Origin: JAWPMT01 sp965267435
Lineage (GTDB): Bacteria; Bacteroidota; Bacteroidia; Cytophagales; Cyclobacteriaceae
DNA: 64,000 nt
Direction of reading: 5' to 3'
Assembly (NCBI GenBank): GCA_965267435.1
Contig: OZ253960.1
Location: 5,394,001 to 5,458,000 of the forward strand
The notes under the pieces were generated by a model that saw nothing but the letters and a program-made list of their open reading frames with translations, had not been told where the DNA came from and did no database searches. Numbering within the stretch: position 1 is the first letter of the stretch; every line of letters begins with the position of its first letter. This document shows, in pieces, positions 1-9,899 of this stretch. A program made the position numbers and the translations under genes.

Positions 1-2
1 CA

Positions 3-1016
3 CTTCGGAAGCTGAAGGACGAGGGTGCTTCAAAAATGATCCTGGACCTGCGAGGCAATCCTGGCGGCCTATTGGAAGAAGCGGTCAATGTTTCGAATGT
101 ATTCGTGGCCAAGGGCAAGGAGATCGTCAGTACTCGTGGTAAACTGGATGCATGGACCAAAACCTATCACGCGCTCAACAATCCAGTGGACGTGGAGATC
201 CCTTTGGTGGTTTTGACTGACAATGGTAGTGCGTCGGCTTCGGAGATCGTATCCGGTGTGGTGCAGGATTATGATAGAGGTGTGCTGGTGGGCCGCAAGA
301 CGTATGGCAAGGGACTTGTACAGCAGACGAGGCCGCTATCGTACAATTCCCAATTGAAAGTAACCACTGCGAAGTATTACATACCTAGCGGGCGCTGCAT
401 CCAGGCGATTGACTATGCGAATCGCAATAACGATGGTAGTGTGGGTAAAATCCCTGATTCGCTCAAGGTGGAGTTCAAAACTATTAGCGGTCGTACGGTG
501 TACGATGGGGGTGGCTTGGATCCGGATCACGCTGTGGAGCGTGTCAGGTACGCACCGATCACCTATAGTCTGTTGCGCAAGGATCTGCTCTTCAACTATG
601 CCACAGTGCACTTCCACAATCGCCAGGAAGAGGTGACAGATGCCAAGGCCTTTAGGCTGACCGACGCAGAGTACGCAGACTTTATCGAGTGGCTACGTGA
701 CAAAGACTACGACTATACGACACAGGTCGAGCAAACCATCCAGGAGCTCGTGGAGACAGCGAAGGAGGAGAAGTATTATCCAGACATCAAGGAGCAAATA
801 GAAAACCTACGCGTGGCGACGCTGCATAATAAGGAGTCTGATCTGCAGACCTTCAGGTCAGAGATCAAGTCGCTCCTGGAACAGGAAATCGCCAGCCGAT
901 ATTTCCTCCAGCAGGGTGTCATAGAATCGACCTTCGAGAAGGATCCTGATATCCTGGCAGCAGTAGATATCCTCAATGATGAGGGACGCTACAATGACCT
1001 GCTGAGCAGCCAATAA
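3..1016 (+). CDS. S41-family C-terminal processing peptidase (3' part)
   Basis: The reading frame is open from the left edge of the window, so only the C-terminal part is present. It is a serine protease of the S41 (CtpA/Prc) family, normally exported and active on periplasmic or envelope proteins. The visible part begins just before the LDLRGNPGG motif typical of the family core. The nucleophile is expected in SASASE (Ser codon near 234) and the general-base lysine in YGKG (Lys codon near 309), which together form the Ser-Lys dyad. About 200 residues of charged, helical-looking sequence follow the catalytic core, as in many Bacteroidota members. The N-terminus, signal peptide and PDZ domain would lie to the left of the window. 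tsaB follows after 20 bases on the same strand. The family call is secure; the substrate is unknown. Confidence 0.93.
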   Translation, partial: LRKLKDEGASKMILDLRGNPGGLLEEAVNVSNVFVAKGKEIVSTRGKLDAWTKTYHALNNPVDVEIPLVVLTDNGSASASEIVSGVVQDYDRGVLVGRKTYGKGLVQQTRPLSYNSQLKVTTAKYYIPSGRCIQAIDYANRNNDGSVGKIPDSLKVEFKTISGRTVYDGGGLDPDHAVERVRYAPITYSLLRKDLLFNYATVHFHNRQEEVTDAKAFRLTDAEYADFIEWLRDKDYDYTTQVEQTIQELVETAKEEKYYPDIKEQIENLRVATLHNKESDLQTFRSEIKSLLEQEIASRYFLQQGVIESTFEKDPDILAAVDILNDEGRYNDLLSSQ

Positions 1017-1036
1017 CACGCGAAAACAAGATTGGG

Positions 1037-1729
1037 ATGAAAGAGGGTTTGATCCTCAGTCTGGAGACCTCTACGCCCGTTTGCTCCATAGCGCTGCACG
1101 CCTCCGGTGACCTGCTGGGCGAGCAGTCCTATTATCTCGACAAATCACATTCGTCTCTGCTGCCGGGCATTTTGGGTGAGCTCCTGAAAAACTGTGGACA
1201 TGAGCTCTCGGACCTCTCAGCGTTTGCCATATCGAGCGGTCCCGGCTCATATACAGGTATGAGGATAGGACTCTCCAGTGCGAAGGGCATCTGCTATGCC
1301 ACAGGAGTGCCGCTCCTGTCCGTTGGGACTCTGGATACGCTCGTGGAACAAGTTCGAAAATGGATCCCCGAGAAGGCTTTGGTGGCGCCGATGCTCGACG
1401 CCCGGAGAATGGAGGTTTATACCCAATTGCTCTCTACTGATGGGAGTGAGATTTGGCCTTTGCAGCCATTGGTCCTCGAAGAAGATACGTTTCAGGAGTT
1501 CGCAGATCAGGAGCTTTTTCTGGTCGGCAATGGCTCCGGGAAGTGCGAGGGCTTTCTTTCGCATCCTCAGCTTCGGATCATCAGTGAGGTATCTCCCTCC
1601 GCCGCAGCCATGGGGTCCCTGGCTTGGGAAAAGTTTCAGAAGGGGGAATTTGAGGACCTCGCATATTTCGAGCCCAATTATTTAAAAGCGTTTCAGACCA
1701 AGCCCCCTTCCAACAAGTTCAAGCCTTGA
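1037..1729 (+). CDS. tsaB: tRNA threonylcarbamoyladenosine biosynthesis protein TsaB
   Basis: TsaB (YeaZ) is the non-catalytic ASKHA-fold partner of TsaD in the complex that makes the t6A37 modification on ANN-decoding tRNAs in the cytoplasm. The N-terminus LSLETSTPVCSIAL and the block SSGPGSYTGMRIG at about residues 67-79 are the two family hallmarks. At 230 residues the length is normal. The ATG at 1037 begins directly at the first beta strand, so the start is well placed. The gene lies 20 bases after the protease gene and 37 bases before the DUF2480 gene, suggesting cotranscription. No oddities seen. Confidence 0.95.
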   Translation: MKEGLILSLETSTPVCSIALHASGDLLGEQSYYLDKSHSSLLPGILGELLKNCGHELSDLSAFAISSGPGSYTGMRIGLSSAKGICYATGVPLLSVGTLDTLVEQVRKWIPEKALVAPMLDARRMEVYTQLLSTDGSEIWPLQPLVLEEDTFQEFADQELFLVGNGSGKCEGFLSHPQLRIISEVSPSAAAMGSLAWEKFQKGEFEDLAYFEPNYLKAFQTKPPSNKFKP

Positions 1730-1766
1730 AATAGAATCAATTTGCCTTGTCACATGTTTATGCACT

Positions 1767-2297
1767 ATGTCTGAGTCGAAATACGAAATTGAAAACCGAG
1801 TCACCAGTAGTGCGCTGGTCACCATTGATCTTGATGATTATCTGGATAAAAACGGTGCGATCTTTTTCGATTTGAAGTCTTTCCTATTCCAGGAGCTGAT
1901 TTTGAGAGAGAAGGATTTTCGTTTGGCTCTCAAGGAGCACGACTGGCAGCAGTATACCGGCAAGACCATCGTCGTGGGGTGCACGGCAGATGCCATTGTG
2001 CCAACATGGGCCTATATGCTTGTGACGAGTAAGCTTGAGGGGATAGCGCACGATGTCAGCTTTGGGGAGCCTGGTGACCTTGAAAAGAAGATGGTAGACC
2101 TTGCTGTCGACAAGGTGGCTCAGGAGGACTGGAAAGACAAGAAAGTCGTCATAAAAGGATGCGGCGGTATCTCCGCCAGAGACTACGCTTACACGGCTGT
2201 GACCAGGCGTCTTGTCTCTCAGGTGAGCAGCCTCATGTACGGCGAGCCGTGCAGCACGGTTCCTATTTATAAGAAACCCCGAAAAAAGGCGAATTGA
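1767..2297 (+). CDS. DUF2480 family protein
   Basis: This 176-residue protein matches my memory of DUF2480, a family largely confined to Bacteroidota and of unknown function. Recognisable family blocks are the N-terminal ENRV, the LILREKDFR stretch near residue 47, the CTADAIVPTWAYML stretch near residue 73, the VVIKGC stretch, and the C-terminal MYGEPCSTVPIYK. There is no signal peptide or membrane segment, so it is probably cytoplasmic. The conserved cysteines could bind a metal or form a catalytic site, but that is speculation. It is the last gene before the rRNA operon on the same strand. The family assignment is good; the function is not known. Confidence 0.85.
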   Translation: MSESKYEIENRVTSSALVTIDLDDYLDKNGAIFFDLKSFLFQELILREKDFRLALKEHDWQQYTGKTIVVGCTADAIVPTWAYMLVTSKLEGIAHDVSFGEPGDLEKKMVDLAVDKVAQEDWKDKKVVIKGCGGISARDYAYTAVTRRLVSQVSSLMYGEPCSTVPIYKKPRKKAN

Positions 2298-2370
2298 TTT
2301 GAACCCAATAGGGGCCTTGCTGGTTCTTAGAGGGCAATTCGAAGAGTTTTCTAAAAACTTTTCATAGCCA

Positions 2371-2403
2371 CTTGCTTATTAGAAAAATGTGTGGTTATCT
2401 TTG
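2371..2403 (+). promoter_or_regulatory. rRNA operon promoter (Bacteroidota type)
   Basis: TTG at 2372-2374 and TATCTTTG at 2396-2403 are separated by 21 bases and match the Bacteroidota consensus TTG-N19-21-TAnnTTTG exactly at the -7 element. Transcription would start near 2410, giving a leader of about 270 nt before mature 16S. The rest of 2298-2676 holds no gene. A second possible promoter of enteric type, TTGACA at 2490-2495 and TATGGT at 2513-2518 with a 17-base spacer, lies inside the leader and is less likely in this phylum. Confidence 0.7.
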
Positions 2404-2533
2404 CATCCGCTTTGAGCGCGAGGGGTTGAAAAAGTTGATTGTTGAGCGCGTTTGGGGTGGTTAAAAAATCGGGTTGCAGGAAGTGCAGCTTGACAAATTG
2501 CGGAAGCGATTTTATGGTCGTGGAAGTGATAGA

Positions 2534-2543
2534 AGTTCTTTGA
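2534..2543 (+). promoter_or_regulatory. boxA-like antitermination element in the 16S leader
   Basis: AGTTCTTTGA lies in the transcribed leader about 135 bases before 16S. A near-identical AGTTCATTGA lies at 4934-4943 about 130 bases before 23S. Placement before both large rRNAs fits a Nus-factor boxA-type element, as in other rRNA operons. This rests on sequence similarity and position only. Confidence 0.45.
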
Positions 2544-2676
2544 ATGAGTGTTACAAGGTAGCAAATGACTCCACCTGAGTTTATTTGAGGCGATCCGGTT
2601 AGTTACTTACCGGTACGTTTTGAAGGAACTGTCAAGGAAGTAAAGCGAGGTTCGAATTTGACATTTAAGTAATAAT

Positions 2677-4198
<1,522 letters not shown>

Positions 4199-4332
4199 GA
4201 GCTGGTTATAGTTGGTGACAACTTATCAGCATAAAGAGGAGTCTTGTTTTACGTTTGGGGTTGTTTGTTACCGTAACATTTGTTCAAGATTTTAATGATA
4301 GAAGAGAAGGACCGACCAGAGATTACAATTTT

Positions 4333-4406
4333 AGTCTCGTAGCTCAGGTGGTTAGAGCGCTACACTGATAATGTAGAGGTCGGCAGTTCGAGTCTGCCCG
4401 AGACTA
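4333..4406 (+). tRNA. tRNA-Ile (GAT anticodon)
   Basis: The acceptor stem AGTCTCG pairs with CGAGACT. The anticodon arm CTACA-CTGATAA-TGTAG gives anticodon GAT, and the T-loop TTCGAGT is normal. The 3' end continues CA in the DNA, so a full CCA is not encoded. It lies in the 16S-23S spacer, the usual place for tRNA-Ile. Confidence 0.96.
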
Positions 4407-4427
4407 CATCCGAGGGGTTCTTTTCCT

Positions 4428-4501
4428 GGGGGATTAGCTCAGCTGGCTAGAGCGCCTGCCTTGCACGCAGGAGGTCATCGGTTCGACTCCGATATCCTCC
4501 A
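4428..4501 (+). tRNA. tRNA-Ala (TGC anticodon)
   Basis: The acceptor stem GGGGGAT pairs with ATCCTCC, with one G-U. The anticodon arm CCTGC-CTTGCAC-GCAGG gives anticodon TGC, and the T arm is ATCGG-TTCGACT-CCGAT. It follows tRNA-Ile by 21 bases, the standard Ile-Ala spacer order. Partial broken copies of its 3' half occur downstream at 4549 and 4669. Confidence 0.96.
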
Positions 4502-4548
4502 CTGTTAAGTGGAGAGGGGGATGAGCGAAGGTTAAGAGCGAATGTGAA

Positions 4549-4602
4549 CTTGCACGCAGGGGAGCATCGGTTCGACCGGGTCGCGCAGACTCCGATATCC
4601 TC
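4549..4602 (+). repeat. Partial tRNA-Ala copy with a 14-base insertion
   Basis: The segment repeats the anticodon-loop to 3'-end part of tRNA-Ala (original at 4460-4501). CTTGCACGCAGG is identical, then comes a short divergent stretch, then CATCGGTTCGAC and TCCGATATCCTCCA. Fourteen extra bases, CGGGTCGCGCAGAC at 4577-4590, interrupt the T-loop. It has no 5' half and cannot fold as a tRNA. Confidence 0.85.
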
Positions 4603-4608
4603 CACCAT

Positions 4609-4640
4609 TGGCCGCCGAAGCCCATTAGGGCGAAGGAGGT
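4609..4640 (+). repeat. GC-rich hairpin repeat (GCCGAAGC type)
   Basis: GCCGCCGAAGCCC, a short loop and GGGCGAAGGAGG form an imperfect hairpin directly after the second tRNA-Ala fragment. A clearer relative, TCCGCCGAAGCC to GGCGGA, lies at 8579-8604 in the 5S-distal region. The shared GCCGCCGAAGCC or CCGCCGAAGCC core suggests a small dispersed repeat. Confidence 0.5.
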
Positions 4641-4668
4641 TGAAGTTGGAGAATAAAAAAGAAAAAAT

Positions 4669-4719
4669 CGCAGGAGGTCATCGGACTAGCCGTCCGCGAT
4701 CGACTCCGATATCCTCCAC
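4669..4719 (+). repeat. Second partial tRNA-Ala copy with a 16-base insertion
   Basis: GCAGGAGGTCATCGG and CGACTCCGATATCCTCCAC match tRNA-Ala exactly. The two T-loop bases TT are replaced by ACTAGCCGTCCGCGAT (4685-4700). The inserted block resembles, in inverse orientation, the GGCCGGCTAGG blocks inserted in the 5S remnant at 8328-8365. The rest of the spacer up to 5070 shows no gene or tRNA. Confidence 0.85.
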
Positions 4720-4933
4720 CATTCGGTGGGGATGTTCACGGATCATAGATCTTGGTTTGAGTACTAAGAACAATGATCAAAGAACACTAATCACATCGGC
4801 AGGATGTGGTGCTATTGAAATACTTGAAAGCTTTGATCCCGGGAGGGAGAAGAGGCGACTACTCCAGATGCTGGAGACGCTGTAAGAGATGAGCCATCGA
4901 CTTACAGGTTGAGAGCTGTAAACTGGAAGGAAG

Positions 4934-4943
4934 AGTTCATTGA
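4934..4943 (+). promoter_or_regulatory. boxA-like element before 23S rRNA
   Basis: AGTTCATTGA resembles AGTTCTTTGA in the 16S leader and sits about 130 bases before 23S. The position fits an antitermination or rRNA-processing signal. Only similarity and location support it. Confidence 0.4.
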
Positions 4944-5070
4944 CATGTTGATACGTAGTAATAGATTCACTGAGAATTAGAATCAAACCGTCTTTGTCCT
5001 GGAGGCAAGGATGGTAAAAACGAGTATATCGTTACGAAAATGCTCCGTCGAGAACGGGGCGAAGAATCTA

Positions 5071-7934
<2,864 letters not shown>

Positions 7935-8030
7935 TGCAGCGATATATTCGTTTTTCTAATTCCGTGTGAATCTTTTACTACCAACATGTCAAAGATATTA
8001 AGCTGATCGAGTAGCGATCAGTCAAGGCTT

Positions 8031-8140
8031 TATGGTGATTATAGCGAGGGTGTCCACCTCTTTCCATTCCGAACAGAGAAGTTAAGCCCCTCAGCGCTGA
8101 TGGTACTGCAGTAACATGTGGGAGAGTAAGTCGTTGCCAG
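8031..8140 (+). rRNA. rrf: 5S ribosomal RNA
   Basis: The block CCATTCCGAACAGAGAAGTTAAGCCCC-type core (8064-8090) is the conserved 5S centre. The 5' end TGGTGAT pairs with the 3' GTTGCCA, with wobbles. Length is about 110 nt. It is followed directly by a terminator at 8149-8182. Confidence 0.95.
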
Positions 8141-8148
8141 TTTTTATT

Positions 8149-8182
8149 AGACCCTGATTAGGAAACTAGTCAGGGTTTTTTG
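8149..8182 (+). terminator. Intrinsic terminator of the rRNA operon
   Basis: ACCCTGATTAG (8151-8161), a GAAA-type loop, and CTAGTCAGGGT (8166-8176) make an 11-bp stem with one G-U, followed by a run of T. It closes the rRNA operon. Confidence 0.9.
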
Positions 8183-8237
8183 TTTATGCGGGTTTGGGAA
8201 GACGGTGGACACCCTCTGGAAATCTCAGTCTCTTCCC

Positions 8238-8255
8238 ATCCGATAGCTATCGGAT
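8238..8255. repeat. Perfect 18-bp palindrome, CCGATAGCTATCGG family
   Basis: ATCCGATAGCTATCGGAT is a perfect palindrome. A close relative, TCCCGAT-GGCT-ATCGGGA, lies at 40023-40040, and the bases after both copies are also similar (a CCGGG or CCGGAG block within 20 bases). This supports a dispersed repeat. Confidence 0.75.
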
Positions 8256-8311
8256 CCGAACCGGGACACGTAGTCAGACCGGGGTAGCGTCCGACAACTG
8301 TTCCACGATGG

Positions 8312-8400
8312 GTTAAGCCCCTCAGCGTGCGGCCGGCTAGGCTGATGGTTACGTGGCCGGCTAGGCTGCAGGCTGCGCGCCCCGGTAACAGGTTGCCAGT
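8312..8400 (+). pseudogene. 5S rRNA remnant with three GC-rich insertions
   Basis: GTTAAGCCCCTCAGCG (8312-8327), CTGATGGT (8342-8349), CTGCA (8366-8370), GTAACA (8385-8390) and GTTGCCAG (8392-8399) reproduce, in order, the 3' half of the 5S at 8081-8140. Between them sit extra blocks: TGCGGCCGGCTAGG (8328-8341), TACGTGGCCGGCTAGG (8350-8365) and about 14 bases ending GCGCGCCCCG (8371-8384). The original stretch TGTGGGAGAGTAAGTC is missing. The remnant is followed by its own terminator at 8410-8440, so the unit looks like a decayed duplicate of the 5S 3' end plus terminator. Confidence 0.8.
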
Positions 8401-8409
8401 TTTTATATA

Positions 8410-8440
8410 GGGATGTCATGAAAATGATGTCCCTTTTTTT
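8410..8440 (+). terminator. Second terminator, after the 5S remnant
   Basis: GGGATGTCAT (8410-8419), loop GAAA, ATGATGTCCC (8424-8433) and a run of seven T form a rho-independent terminator. Two G-U pairs are needed. It repeats the arrangement TTGCCAGTTTTTAT-hairpin-T-run found after the true 5S. Confidence 0.85.
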
Positions 8441-8522
8441 ATGTCTTATTCTGAATGATTGGGATAGCAGCAACGACCGGCAGTCGATACTGTTACTCTA
8501 CGAGCGCAGACGCGTAGTCTAA

Positions 8523-8573
8523 GCCTGGCCGGCCGCGTCGCCTGCCGGCCGGTAGGCAGGTTGCCAGTTTTTA
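8523..8573 (+). repeat. Third 5S 3'-end fragment with a GC-rich block
   Basis: A palindromic GC-rich stretch with GGCCGGCC and GCCGGCC cores (8527-8552) leads into GGTTGCCAGTTTTTA (8559-8573). That last piece matches the end of 5S and its downstream bases. Only this end of 5S is recognisable. Confidence 0.65.
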
Positions 8574-8578
8574 CTGTG

Positions 8579-8604
8579 TCCGCCGAAGCCGTGGCGCAGG
8601 CGGA
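8579..8604. repeat. TCCGCC/GGCGGA hairpin repeat
   Basis: TCCGCC and GGCGGA flank GAAGCCGTGGCGCA and form a stem-loop. The core CCGCCGAAGCC also occurs at 4612-4622, so this is a probable dispersed element. Confidence 0.55.
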
Positions 8605-8609
8605 TGAGA

Positions 8610-8635
8610 CCCTTGGGAAACCGAGGGGCTTTTTT
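8610..8635 (+). terminator. Third terminator after the rRNA operon
   Basis: CCCTTGG, loop GAAA, CCGAGGG and a T-run (8630-8635) form another intrinsic terminator. Three terminators in 490 bases each follow a copy of TTGCCAGTTTTTA, which argues for tandem duplication of the 5S tail. No gene is seen between here and 9050. Confidence 0.8.
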
Positions 8636-8723
8636 ATGCCCTATCAGTAAGCAAGCTAAAATCCGAGGATCGAAAACTCCCCTCCTGCGAGCTCCTCATT
8701 GTTATTACGCTAAGCGGTTGTCT

Positions 8724-8856
8724 GGCCGTTCTCCAAAAGCAAACCTTCTAAGGTCATGCTGACAGAGGAAGCATCTATTGACATAAGATCGAAGATTGAC
8801 CTAGCATAGTCAATAGATTTTTCCTACGTCAAAATGACTTTGCTTTTGAGAATGGC
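8724..8856. repeat. Long nested inverted repeat
   Basis: The outer arms are GGCCGTTCTCCAAAAGCAAA (8724-8743) and TTTGCTTTTGAGAATGGC (8839-8856), complementary except for one mismatch and one bulged base. The inner arms are TCTATTGAC (8774-8782) and GTCAATAGA (8809-8817), a perfect match. Weaker symmetry extends outwards (TACGCTAAGC at 8706-8715 against GCTTAATCGCA at 8872-8882). It could be a miniature transposable element or a structured RNA; there is no coding capacity. Confidence 0.7.
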
Positions 8857-9050
8857 TTTTGGAGGTTCCTAGCTTAATCGCATTGGGGAGCGGCAGGGGA
8901 TGGGTTGTTCACTTGCATAGTAAACCCCATCTACGAAATCAAAGGCTTCTACTACTAATAGTACAGCCTTGATGGCGCTGGCCGACGCTTTGATCTACAT
9001 TAGAAGACGTCAGATCCCCAACACTGCCTCTTAGTGGCAGTTGTGAATCG

Positions 9051-9899
9051 TCACTCGACCTCCACAAATCGCTGCAACATCCGAACGAAGCCCTCTTGCT
9101 CCCAGACTTTGCCGTGATGGCCCATTGACGTATAGAAGGATTGACCCTCCCCCACTTTGCGATGCCAGGCCACTGGATGGTTGGCACCCATACCAAAGTC
9201 CTTGTCACTAATCCAAAGGAAGTTGCCGCTGGTGACAATAGCTTCACCAGCGATCTCGTAGATAATATTGAATCCCTTCTCAGCGGGGCTCTCAAAAAAC
9301 ACATACCACTCGTCGGTGTGGGTCCATTCGCTGGCCATTCCCGCTGCTAGTAGACTGTCGACGTCTTGCGTCATTGTCACCTGCGTCTCCTGCAATTGTG
9401 GGTCCATGGAGTGATGAGAAAAATTGGCTCCTATCAATTGGTCGACATACCATTGCCATGGATGGGAGCCGTCTCCAGCTCCGTGGATACCGATGTACTT
9501 GCCCCCGTTCTCGATATACTTCTGAAATACCTGGCGCTGTTCATCATTGAGCAGCGGCCCGGTGCAGTTGTTGAAGATGACTGCGTCAAACTGCGGGAGC
9601 TGCTCCTTGTTGAAGACACCACCCTCTTCGGTACTGTACAGGAACCAATCATTTTCTTCGGCGAGGTTGGCAAATGTCGCTTTCCCTGCTTCGATCGATT
9701 CAGTATGAGGGAAACCAGTGGCCTTTGAGAATAACAACACCGCCGTTTGGTCCGTCGGAATTGTGATGTCAGGAGCTTCCGTCTCATAAGTTACCGGGAA
9801 GCCGTACTTGACTTTGTACATGAGTCCGGCCATCATCAGGACCATCAAGAGGATAAGAGATCCGATGGTCCACAGGACGATTTTTAGCCACTTTTTCAT
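9051..9899 (-). CDS. Membrane-anchored ThuA-domain protein
   Basis: ThuA domains have a class I glutamine-amidotransferase-like fold. Members occur in sugar-utilisation loci and their chemistry is mostly unsettled. This 282-residue protein has an N-terminal hydrophobic segment (about residues 5-28) after MKKWLK, so it is either membrane anchored or exported. The ThuA domain spans about residues 50-280, with the strand AVLLFSKATGFPH, the block GKYIGIHGAGDGSHPWQWY, and the late GNHPVAW-type block (NHPVAWHRKVGEGQSFYTSMGHH). It overlaps the stop of the large upstream gene by 4 bases (ATGA), so the two are translationally coupled. It looks like a shorter paralogue of that protein's N-terminal domain. 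Confidence 0.88.
   Translation of the reverse strand: MKKWLKIVLWTIGSLILLMVLMMAGLMYKVKYGFPVTYETEAPDITIPTDQTAVLLFSKATGFPHTESIEAGKATFANLAEENDWFLYSTEEGGVFNKEQLPQFDAVIFNNCTGPLLNDEQRQVFQKYIENGGKYIGIHGAGDGSHPWQWYVDQLIGANFSHHSMDPQLQETQVTMTQDVDSLLAAGMASEWTHTDEWYVFFESPAEKGFNIIYEIAGEAIVTSGNFLWISDKDFGMGANHPVAWHRKVGEGQSFYTSMGHHGKVWEQEGFVRMLQRFVEVE

Noticed and set aside
2490..2518. Enteric-type promoter TTGACA-17-TATGGT before 16S
   Set aside because: Not fully excluded, but the upstream TTG/TATCTTTG pair fits this phylum better and this one lies in the probable leader.
4549..4719. Two extra tRNA genes or phage attachment sites
   Set aside because: Both fragments lack the 5' half and have insertions in the T-loop; no integrase or other mobile gene is near, and the pieces are only tens of bases apart.
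4544..4885. 113-codon open frame in the 16S-23S spacer
   Set aside because: It runs over the broken tRNA-Ala copies and spacer DNA, resembles no protein family, and lies inside the rRNA transcript.
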